A DNA stretch of 22,527 nucleotides, taken from the IMG/VR virus record IMGVR_UViG_3300034093_003606, positions 1-22,527 of that record; one strand, 5' to 3'. Position 1 is the first letter of the stretch, and each line of letters begins with the position of its first letter. Shown one piece after another: positions 11,726-17,341 of this stretch. The DNA is from a virus. The notes under the pieces are model-generated. The model was not told where the DNA came from and made no database searches. It worked only from the letters and a program-made list of their open reading frames with translations. Position numbers and translations under genes: made by a program.

Positions 11726-11785
11726 ATGTTTGTCCTTATTCTCCTCTTCTTTATATTCTATGTTGTAGTTAAGCTGACAGACTAG
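11726..11785 (+). CDS. Transmembrane micropeptide, 19 aa
   Basis: Encodes MFVLILLFFIFYVVVKLTD and stops at TAG 11783-11785. The plan, about 15 hydrophobic residues and a K-L-T-D end, resembles the peptides at 4361 and 9927. Start directly follows AATAAT; no Shine-Dalgarno. Confidence 0.45.
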   Translation: MFVLILLFFIFYVVVKLTD

Positions 11786-11818
11786 GAAAACCCACTAAAA
11801 GAAAACACATAAAAGGTG

Positions 11819-11846
11819 TTGTTTATTTAAGATCCTGTAGTAAATT
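11819..11846 (+). promoter_or_regulatory. Promoter for the 11890 gene
   Basis: TTGTTT (11819-11824), 16 bp, TAAATT (11841-11846). Predicted +1 is A11853. Confidence 0.65.
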
Positions 11847-11852
11847 GAATGC

Positions 11853-11889
11853 ACCTCAGGCCAGTAACCTGAGAGCTGAAAGTAACACT
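11853..11889 (+). promoter_or_regulatory. Structured leader with 5'-terminal hairpin, copy C
   Basis: CTCAGG (11855-11860) pairs with CCTGAG (11868-11873) around CCAGTAA. The stem sequence is unrelated to copies A and B, but its place just after +1 and the AACACTATG end are shared with copy B. Confidence 0.6.
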
Positions 11890-12177
11890 ATGCAATACGT
11901 TCAAATCGAAGGCGGGACCATGACGGGTAAAATCATGCACACGCAAGGCGAGTGCAACCTTTGCGGTAAGGAGCGCCTTTCCGAATTCGTCGACGGGAAA
12001 ACCCGTATGGGACCGTGGGCGAACATGTGCATGCCTTGCTATCGCAAGGTAGGCGTAGGCCTAGGCGTGGGCCGTGGGCAACGCTACGCTGTGGTGACTC
12101 CGGAGTCCGGAAGCCTGAGCCTGAAAACCCAAGCGGCACAGGCGCACACGAGAGCAAAGGCCGATATGTTCGCTTAA
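11890..12177 (+). CDS. Putative zinc-binding protein, 95 aa
   Basis: The start at ATG 11890 is chosen because the longer frame from TTG 11845 would run through the leader hairpin. After MQYVQIEGGTMTGK comes CNLCGKERLSEFVDGK and then MCMPCYRKVGVG: two CxxC pairs about 25 residues apart that fit one zinc-ribbon site. A Gly-rich basic stretch (VGLGVGRGQR) follows, which could contact nucleic acid. No exact family is named. It ends before a terminator at 12196. Confidence 0.75.
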   Translation: MQYVQIEGGTMTGKIMHTQGECNLCGKERLSEFVDGKTRMGPWANMCMPCYRKVGVGLGVGRGQRYAVVTPESGSLSLKTQAAQAHTRAKADMFA

Positions 12178-12195
12178 CATTAGATTTAACACTAG

Positions 12196-12223
12196 CCCTC
12201 TGTAGTAATACAGGGGGTTTTTT
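12196..12223 (+). terminator. Intrinsic terminator
   Basis: CCCTCTG (12196-12202) pairs with CAGGGGG (12211-12217) with one wobble, then six T. Confidence 0.9.
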
Positions 12224-12227
12224 GTTT

Positions 12228-12286
12228 TAATAGAATAATAATAGAATAAAGAATAATAATAAAATAATAAATAATAATATACATAG
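12228..12286 (+). repeat. AAT/TAA spacer tract
   Basis: AATAAT units continuing into ATATACATAGTAGTATAG; followed by the GT-rich block at 12294. Confidence 0.8.
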
Positions 12287-12293
12287 TAGTATA

Positions 12294-12345
12294 GTGGTGT
12301 GGTGCGTGTGAGCGTGTGTGTGTATGCGGGTGCGCGTGTGTGAGA
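12294..12345 (+). repeat. GT/GC alternating block
   Basis: About 50 bp mostly of alternating purine and pyrimidine (runs of GTGTGT, GCGCGTGTGTG). Such tracts readily adopt Z-DNA under negative supercoiling. No ORF or promoter is seen in it. Confidence 0.7.
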
Positions 12346-12387
12346 GCTAAGGTGTATTGATACCCAAAAAGAAAAAGGAAAAAGGGA

Positions 12388-12415
12388 TTGCCAAAAAGGT
12401 ATTCTGTGTTAATTT
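12388..12415 (+). promoter_or_regulatory. Promoter for the 12480 gene pair
   Basis: TTGCCA (12388-12393), 16 bp, TAATTT (12410-12415). Predicted +1 is A12422. Confidence 0.65.
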
Positions 12416-12421
12416 GATTGC

Positions 12422-12479
12422 AGTTCGAGGGCGTTCCTCGAACCGCAGTAAACGAAACGCCGGTTTAAATTCAAACACT
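12422..12479 (+). promoter_or_regulatory. Structured leader with 5'-terminal hairpin, copy B
   Basis: GTTCGAGG (12423-12430) pairs with CCTCGAAC (12436-12443) around GCGTT. Against copy A one A-T pair has become G-C, keeping the stem. The hairpin starts one base after the predicted +1. Confidence 0.65.
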
Positions 12480-12722
12480 ATGTCGAAGTCTAAGACTCCT
12501 CAGTCCGTTGTCACCGCCTTGAATGAGGCGCGCTCCGCCCTCTACTCTCAACAGTTCGAACTGATCCGCAACTGCCAGCGGATTCAGCGTAGTATCGACT
12601 CCGCAGTCGAAGCGGGTAAGGAAGTCGACTCCTTCGACATCAACTTGCTGGCCGAAGCAAAGGGTAAGCTGGCCGATACTATCCTTGCACGGGAAACGCT
12701 ATTCGACATCCCGAACCTCTAA
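12480..12722 (+). CDS. Hypothetical protein, paralogue of the 10882 gene
   Basis: 80 aa. The start is at ATG 12480, matching the paralogue's position after the leader; longer frames from 12357 would run through the promoter. The protein is helical (ALNEARSALYSQQFELIRNC, then a GKEVDSFDINLLAEAKGKL segment) and ends ARETLFDIPNL like its paralogue's ARMSLYDI. Similarity of the leaders as well as the proteins shows that the whole unit was duplicated. A GC hairpin follows, then the next gene. Confidence 0.75.
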   Translation: MSKSKTPQSVVTALNEARSALYSQQFELIRNCQRIQRSIDSAVEAGKEVDSFDINLLAEAKGKLADTILARETLFDIPNL

Positions 12723-12735
12723 GTCTCACCACAAC

Positions 12736-12757
12736 GGCGGGGACGCAAGTCCCCGCC
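12736..12757 (+). other. Intercistronic GC-rich hairpin with GCAA loop
   Basis: GGCGGGGAC (12736-12744) pairs with GTCCCCGCC (12749-12757) around the GNRA loop GCAA. No T-run follows, so read-through to the gene at 12769 is expected. Same arrangement as at 6402. Confidence 0.75.
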
Positions 12758-12768
12758 ACACACACACC

Positions 12769-13041
12769 ATGAAACTCCTCGAAGACGCTTATCCGCTTTC
12801 CGCAACCTTTCCCATTGCAGGGGGGACTTGCTTCATCCGTTTCTTCATTAATTGGAATTTGACCGAAAAGGGACACGTTGAAATCGTGTCGCTTGAACCA
12901 CAGCATGAAGTCAACGGCATCGTCTGGGCTGCTTTCCTAGTCTGGGCCGAAGGACAAAAACCCGAGTGGACCCGATGGTTGGACGGTATCGTCGAAGACG
13001 CAAGGCACGCTCAAAACGACTGGCTCCTTTCACGCTATTGA
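12769..13041 (+). CDS. Hypothetical protein, 90 aa
   Basis: Start at ATG 12769, after CACACACACACC; no ribosome site is visible. The protein has a strand-rich N-terminal half (ATFPIAGGTCFIRFFINWNL) and many Trp in the C-terminal half (VWAAFLVWAEGQKPEWTRW). No family recognised. It is second in the 12480 unit and is followed by a strong terminator. Confidence 0.65.
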   Translation: MKLLEDAYPLSATFPIAGGTCFIRFFINWNLTEKGHVEIVSLEPQHEVNGIVWAAFLVWAEGQKPEWTRWLDGIVEDARHAQNDWLLSRY

Positions 13042-13070
13042 ACGAAAGTCAATTCGAAAGTTCTGCAACG

Positions 13071-13099
13071 GGGTGGGTCCGAAAGGGCCCACCCTTTTT
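13071..13099 (+). terminator. Strong intrinsic terminator with GAAA loop
   Basis: GGGTGGGTCC (13071-13080) pairs with GGGCCCACCC (13085-13094) around GAAA, with one wobble; TTTTT follows. Confidence 0.9.
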
Positions 13100-13371
13100 G
13101 CTTTTTGTCAACTTTTTTTTTCGAAAAAAAACCCCCGGGGCCCTTTTTTCATTCTCCCCTATTCAATTAAACTCTTCTAATAAACCAAATTAAAAAATTC
13201 ACGGGCCTTTATTTTCTCTATAGGTCTATTAAGTTAAAAAATAAAAAAAACAAAAGCCCTACCCTTTTTAATTAATACTATATATATCTCATACAACAAA
13301 AAAAACAAAAACAAAAATATACCCGAGCCTTTTCTCTTCTATAGTCCTTTTAAGATGCTAATAGAATTTTC
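13100..13371 (+). other. AT-rich spacer with palindromes and an imperfect repeat
   Basis: No ORF supported. It holds TTTTTTTTCGAAAAAAAA (13114-13131), then CCCCGGGG, and two similar segments, GCCTTT...CTATAGGTCTATTAAG (about 13205-13232) and GCCTTT...CTATAGTCCTTTTAAG (about 13326-13353). It separates the cassette region from the barrel gene. Confidence 0.6.
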
Positions 13372-13399
13372 TTGACAAAATGCCCCAAAGGTGTAAAAA
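13372..13399 (+). promoter_or_regulatory. Promoter for the barrel gene, leaderless type
   Basis: TTGACA (13372-13377, consensus), 16 bp, TAAAAA (13394-13399), then 9 nt to ATG 13409. Confidence 0.65.
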
Positions 13400-13408
13400 T
13401 AGTATGCT

Positions 13409-14107
13409 ATGAATACACTATTCAAAATTGCACTATTAATTGCAACACTAACTACAGCGGCCTTTGCCCAAAATGCCCCAGTTCGCGCCTCTTTTGAGGC
13501 TGGCTACACATCAACGTACCTTGTGAACGGTTTGTCTCGCACCAAGGCTACTCCTTTTGCAGGAGTTGGTCTTGGTTCGACATACTACGGCATTGATGTA
13601 GGAGTGTCTGGCACGATTCTCCCAGTTAATGAGAATCTCGATGAAAGTCACTGGGCTTTCAATGTAGGAAAGGGTTTCCAACTCTTTGAAGGCGTGACCT
13701 TGCGCACAGATGGTTCGGTAATTCGTCACCAAGCTGGCGATCCAAACATCCCAAACTCCACAGAAGCAAATATTAAGGTTGCTCTGCAGAATCCAATCTT
13801 TACTCCTTATGCCAAGGCAGTATATGATATTAATCTAGAGCAATATGGATATGGAGTTGGACTAGAGCGCCCAACTAGCGTGTTTGGCTGGTTCACTGTT
13901 ACTCCTGCTTTGGAGTACATTAAGTTAAGTGATTCTGCTAATGCCATTGCTAAGCTTGGAGTGAGCCGAGTATTCTTTGAGCGTCTAACAGTATTTGCTG
14001 AAGCTACTTATGTTCAGAATGATTTTGATGTAAATACCTTTAACTTTGCTCGCAAGGAGTTGAATGGCGAGGTGGTCGGGGCTGGTGGTTTGCGCTGGAC
14101 CTTCTAA
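13409..14107 (+). CDS. Putative outer-membrane beta-barrel with signal peptide
   Basis: 232 aa. MNTLFKIALLIATLTTAAFA is a classic Sec signal peptide with cleavage likely after AFA, before QNAP. The mature part alternates short aromatic strands and turns (FEAGYTSTYLVNGLSRT, then FAGVGLGSTYYGIDVGVSG) and ends GGLRWTF, with the terminal Phe used by the BAM machinery to recognise outer-membrane proteins. The start of the mature domain resembles TorF-like porins (STYLVNGLS against the family's SDYVFRGIS), which is a tentative match. A phage gene of this kind could alter the host surface or block superinfection, which is inference. It is a lone unit with its own promoter and terminator. Confidence 0.75.
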   Translation: MNTLFKIALLIATLTTAAFAQNAPVRASFEAGYTSTYLVNGLSRTKATPFAGVGLGSTYYGIDVGVSGTILPVNENLDESHWAFNVGKGFQLFEGVTLRTDGSVIRHQAGDPNIPNSTEANIKVALQNPIFTPYAKAVYDINLEQYGYGVGLERPTSVFGWFTVTPALEYIKLSDSANAIAKLGVSRVFFERLTVFAEATYVQNDFDVNTFNFARKELNGEVVGAGGLRWTF

Positions 14108-14131
14108 TAAGTAAAGAATAAATTAAATTCG

Positions 14132-14161
14132 CCCCTAGGTTGAAAAACTTAGGGGTTTTTT
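14132..14161 (+). terminator. Intrinsic terminator after the barrel gene
   Basis: CCCCTAGGTT (14132-14141) pairs with AACTTAGGGG (14146-14155) around GAAA; six T follow. Confidence 0.9.
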
Positions 14162-14177
14162 GTTTTTCTTATATAAT
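14149..14177 (+). promoter_or_regulatory. Promoter for phoH-like gene, overlapping the terminator
   Basis: TATAAT (14172-14177) lies 7 nt before ATG 14185. A possible -35, TTAGGG (14149-14154) at 17 bp, would lie in the 3' arm of the terminator. The same TATAAT - 7 nt - ATG arrangement occurs at 15184. Confidence 0.5.
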
Positions 14178-14184
14178 AGCTTTA

Positions 14185-14913
14185 ATGTCAAAACAAGATA
14201 AGTCCCCAAAGATTCTTCAAAGAGATAAATTCAAAGAAGAAATAAAGATTAGAGATCTCAATTGGACAGACAAACAAAAAGAATTCATAAATATAGCCCT
14301 GAGTAAGGACGTAAAGATGATTTTCATTAGCGGCCCCGCCGGGTCGTCTAAGACTTTGCTAAGCATCTATTGTGCTCTTCACCTAATTAAGGAAAAGAAG
14401 GTTAGTGATATTATGTATATCAGATCTCCAGTAGAGAGCAGCGATAGCAAAATCGGCTTCCTGCCCGGAGACGCAGACGAGAAATTAAAGTACTACAACT
14501 TACCCTTTGCTGACAAGCTAGACGAACTCTTATCTAAGCCATCTATTGAAGCTCTTAATAATCAAGGCAGGCTTCAAAGCCATCCATTGTCATTCGTGCG
14601 GGGCATGAGCTGGAACTGTAAAGCCATTATTTTAGATGAAGCTCAGAACTGCACTCAAAAAGAAATAGTTACCCTAATGACAAGAGTAGGAGAGTTCAGT
14701 AAGTGCTTTATATTAGCAGATCCTGATCAATCAGATTTGGCTTATGGCAAGTCTGGCGGTTTCGAGAAGCTTCAAGCTATGTTCTCAGACGAAGAGAGCA
14801 GAGAAAGAGGCCTTTACTCGTTCCACTTCACTGAAGAGGACATCAAGAGAAGCGATTTAGTAAAATTCATAGTTAAAAAACTAAAGGTTCTTTCTCCAAC
14901 CGTTCGCGTATAA
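14185..14913 (+). CDS. phoH: PhoH-like ATPase
   Basis: 242 aa from ATG 14185; a longer frame from TTG 14140 would start inside the terminator and is rejected. PhoH-type P-loop NTPase: GPAGSSKT (50-57) is Walker A, IILDEAQN (148-155) Walker B with the family's EAQN ending, and ADPDQSDL sensor-like motif follows. Phage PhoH proteins are common and often tied to phosphate stress or RNA metabolism, but the exact role is unproven. No ribosome site is visible and the mRNA is predicted to have a 1-nt leader. Its 3' end overlaps the convergent gene on the minus strand by 33 bp. Confidence 0.92.
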   Translation: MSKQDKSPKILQRDKFKEEIKIRDLNWTDKQKEFINIALSKDVKMIFISGPAGSSKTLLSIYCALHLIKEKKVSDIMYIRSPVESSDSKIGFLPGDADEKLKYYNLPFADKLDELLSKPSIEALNNQGRLQSHPLSFVRGMSWNCKAIILDEAQNCTQKEIVTLMTRVGEFSKCFILADPDQSDLAYGKSGGFEKLQAMFSDEESRERGLYSFHFTEEDIKRSDLVKFIVKKLKVLSPTVRV

Positions 14914-15177
14914 ATATTTTGTTAGCACAGCAGAAAATTTACGAACATTCTTCTCTGATTTATCCCAAAAAAACGCATGAGCGAACTCCTCAATAGTAAC
15001 AGACATTTCTCTTCGAGGCAAGAGAGATGCCTCTATAAATATTTGAGGACATTCATTCTCTGGAGAGTCGCAAAGACCCTCCGCCTTGTCTCTAGCGGGT
15101 ATTTTGATTTTACTAACAGAATACTCTACACCCTTGTCTGTCTTAAATTTAAAACTTTTAGTGTTTTTTTTAGGCAT
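14881..15177 (-). CDS. Putative metallopeptidase-like phage protein, degenerate HExxH
   Basis: 98 aa on the minus strand, the only gene I support there. It starts MPKKNTKSFKFKTDKGVEYS and later reads SVTIEEFAHAFFWDKSE followed by VLTKYLYANGWRKNL. This matches the layout of small phage proteins with an IHEALHAxFWD core and a LxxxLxxLGWR end. Here the HExxH position reads EEFAH (63-67), so the first His is replaced by Glu. Metal binding and peptidase activity are therefore doubtful. It overlaps the end of the PhoH gene tail-to-tail and starts 19 bp from the divergent zinc-ribbon gene. Confidence 0.7.
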   Translation of the reverse strand: MPKKNTKSFKFKTDKGVEYSVSKIKIPARDKAEGLCDSPENECPQIFIEASLLPRREMSVTIEEFAHAFFWDKSEKNVRKFSAVLTKYLYANGWRKNL

Positions 15178-15183
15178 ATGGTG

Positions 15184-15189
15184 TATAAT
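15184..15189 (+). promoter_or_regulatory. -10 element for the zinc-ribbon gene
   Basis: TATAAT, then 7 nt to ATG 15197, as for the PhoH gene. No convincing -35 (T-rich sequence only). Confidence 0.4.
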
Positions 15190-15214
15190 CTTTAATATGA
15201 AAATCTATTGTCAA
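15185..15214 (-). promoter_or_regulatory. Possible divergent promoter for the minus-strand gene
   Basis: On the minus strand, TTGACA (15214-15209), 18 bp, GATTAT (15190-15185), then 7 nt to the ATG. It overlaps the plus-strand TATAAT at 15184-15189, so the two would compete. Confidence 0.35.
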
Positions 15215-15583
15215 AAGTGCGGCTCTGGCACAGAATATTCTTTCAATAAGCCAAAATTTTGTTCTGGTTGTGGCTTTAGCTTTTCTATTGTAGCTAGTGC
15301 AGCTCCAAAAATCATAAAAAATACACCTAGAGTTACACAAATAGACGAAGAAGAGGAAATCTCTGTAGAAAGAGTGCCCGACATTTCAAAATTAGACTTT
15401 GAAATTGATGTAAAGCCCAACAAAGGATCAAAAATGCAAAATTTGATGGGGACTTATAATGGAGAAAGCAATAGCAGTCCAGACTTCAAAGCTCAAAGCT
15501 TCAATAAGCAAGAATCTTTGGAGTCTTTTAAGCGAGAAGCGGGTTTTTACCCATCTCGCCAATCCATGAATGAAGAAGAATAA
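15197..15583 (+). CDS. Zinc-ribbon protein, 128 aa
   Basis: Start placed at ATG 15197; the frame is open further upstream (ATG-like from 15086) but that part overlaps the minus-strand gene and lies upstream of the -10 box. The N-terminus has CQKCGSG (5-11) and CSGCGFS, two CxxC knuckles about 17 residues apart that make a zinc ribbon. The rest is acidic and disordered (IDEEEEISVERVPDISKLDF), with a Lys/Ser-rich end. It overlaps the sigma-like gene by 14 bp, so the two may act together; zinc-ribbon proteins often bind DNA or RNA polymerase. Confidence 0.75.
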   Translation: MKIYCQKCGSGTEYSFNKPKFCSGCGFSFSIVASAAPKIIKNTPRVTQIDEEEEISVERVPDISKLDFEIDVKPNKGSKMQNLMGTYNGESNSSPDFKAQSFNKQESLESFKREAGFYPSRQSMNEEE

Positions 15584-16250
15584 AATAAAATTTGAATCTT
15601 GCATCAATTTAATTAATACTGAAATCTTAAAGCGCAAAAACAAGTGGACCTTGTCAACGCTTAACTGGATTGATTTCGAAGATGTGTCTCAAATCATAAG
15701 ATTCCATATTTATAAAAAATGGGAGCTTTACGACGAGAACAAACCCATGCTGCCTTGGGTTAATAGAATCATATCTAATCAAATAAAGAATCTAATAAGA
15801 AACAACTATGGAAATTATGCCAGACCTTGTTTAAAATGTGCCGCAGCTCTAGGAGAAAACGAATGCCGCATATACGGCAAGCAAGAGCAAGCTTGTCCAA
15901 TGTTTAATAATTGGTCAAAGACTAAAAAAAATGCTTACGATTTAAAAATGGCAGTGTCTATAGAAGATCACTCTTACGAAATCAATAATCAACTTTGCGT
16001 TAATTTAGATATACAAAAAGCAACTCAAAATTTGCACCAAAAGATGAAGCAAATTTTAAAACCAGTAGAATGGAAGGTATATGAGCTATTATATATCGAC
16101 TATAAAACAGAAGAGCAAGTATGTAAGATTTTAAAATTTAAATACGATAAAAAAGCTAAGAGCGCTTACAACAAGCAACTCAAAAATATCCAAAAGTCAA
16201 TAATAAAAAAAGCCAAGCAATGTTTGGCTAACGGAGAAATAGACCTATGA
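15570..16250 (+). CDS. Sigma-70-like RNA polymerase factor (late-type)
   Basis: 226 aa. Residues about 30-80 resemble sigma region 2: IDFEDVSQIIRFHIYKKW then MLPWVNRIISNQIKNLIRNN, the pattern of a helix that contacts RNA polymerase and the -10 strand. A Cys-bearing insert follows (CLKC, then C and C up to ACPMF), which fits a bound zinc. The C-terminal part (ILKPVEWKVYELLYIDYKTEEQVC) looks like the region 4 helix-turn-helix. In phages such proteins turn on late genes, so this one may serve the packaging/structural genes that follow. It overlaps its neighbours at both ends (14 and 4 bp). Confidence 0.75.
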   Translation: MKKNKIKFESCINLINTEILKRKNKWTLSTLNWIDFEDVSQIIRFHIYKKWELYDENKPMLPWVNRIISNQIKNLIRNNYGNYARPCLKCAAALGENECRIYGKQEQACPMFNNWSKTKKNAYDLKMAVSIEDHSYEINNQLCVNLDIQKATQNLHQKMKQILKPVEWKVYELLYIDYKTEEQVCKILKFKYDKKAKSAYNKQLKNIQKSIIKKAKQCLANGEIDL

Positions 16251-17341
16251 CAGAAATAGAATTAACCCAAGAACAAAAAGACATCATTATTCGTACTTGG
16301 AATGATAGAAAAGAAAATCCTCCCAGTTTGCAAGAGTTGACTCAGATTGTTTTCTCTGAAATCCCAAATATAGATGGAAGAAGCGTCTATGGGAAATGCG
16401 TAAAAAAGTTTTTAGCCTCTAGAGATTTAAAAGTTAAAACTAAAAGCGAATACACTCCAAAAGACAGAGTAGTTTTATCTGACGAGCAGAAAGATTATAT
16501 TGTTAACAATGCGGCAATGATGACTGCCACAGAATTAGCCAGAGATCTTTTCGATAATTATGGCTTAACGAATTTATCTATAGAAGCTCGCTCTATTCAG
16601 GAGTATTTAGATAGCTTGCCCAAGCAAGTGCAAACTTCAGCCGGTCTTGCCTCTGAAGAAGAAAGTCAAGAAGACTACAAGCCGCCCAAAAACCAAGAGA
16701 GATCTATAGTTAGAGTTAACAGATATGTTTTAAATGGAATAGATAAAGATAAAATTACAGCTAAGCAAAAAAAAGATTTAAATTCTTTAATTTCTTATCT
16801 TCATACTTATAGATTTTTACACCAAATAGCAACTTATACAAATACTGTCGACAGGGATTTATTTGAGAGCAGCTTTGTCAGATACACTTACGATAAATCA
16901 GATTTAACTCAAGAAGAGGTAGATCAATACATAGTCTTGGCTACTGAAGTCGTAATCTCTTCTAATATTCAAGAAACAATAGCTACTTTACAAGATCAGA
17001 TAGATCAAGAAGTTTCGTCAGGGTCAAAAATCCCAATGCCTCTAGTGGAGGCAGTGACTTCTGCTCGCACAGAATACAATCAGTGCGTTACTCGCCAACA
17101 AAAACTGCTCAACGATCTAAAAGTCAAGAGAAGCGAAAGGCTTTCTAGTCAAGTAAAAGATAACGCCTCTATTCTTAATCTAGTGCAAATGTGGAAAGAC
17201 GAAGACACTAGAAAAGAAATGATAAAAATGGCAGACATGAGAAGAGAAGTTTTAAAAACTGAGATTGGCCGCTTATCATCTATGGATGATGTTAAAGCTA
17301 GAATTTTTGGTTTGACAGAGGAGGAAGTATTAGATGGTTAA
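16247..17341 (+). CDS. Probable DNA-binding/packaging protein with duplicated HTH
   Basis: 364 aa; ATG overlaps the preceding TGA (ATGA). The first 120 residues hold two related units: LTQEQKDIIIRTWNDRKENP... and LSDEQKDYIVNNAAMMTATE..., each a helix, then a likely helix-turn-helix. An acidic linker (EEESQEDYKPP) leads to a long helical region (LNSLISYLHTYRFLHQIATY and the coiled-coil-like VTSARTEYNQCVTRQQKLLN). It lies just before nuclease and terminase genes and shares an 8-bp overlap with the former. A small-terminase role is possible but not shown by motif. Confidence 0.6.
   Translation: MTEIELTQEQKDIIIRTWNDRKENPPSLQELTQIVFSEIPNIDGRSVYGKCVKKFLASRDLKVKTKSEYTPKDRVVLSDEQKDYIVNNAAMMTATELARDLFDNYGLTNLSIEARSIQEYLDSLPKQVQTSAGLASEEESQEDYKPPKNQERSIVRVNRYVLNGIDKDKITAKQKKDLNSLISYLHTYRFLHQIATYTNTVDRDLFESSFVRYTYDKSDLTQEEVDQYIVLATEVVISSNIQETIATLQDQIDQEVSSGSKIPMPLVEAVTSARTEYNQCVTRQQKLLNDLKVKRSERLSSQVKDNASILNLVQMWKDEDTRKEMIKMADMRREVLKTEIGRLSSMDDVKARIFGLTEEEVLDG

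Noticed and set aside
14140-14184. Longer PhoH start at TTG 14140
   Set aside because: It would begin inside the terminator stem and the extra residues are unrelated to the family; ATG 14185 fits the -10 position.
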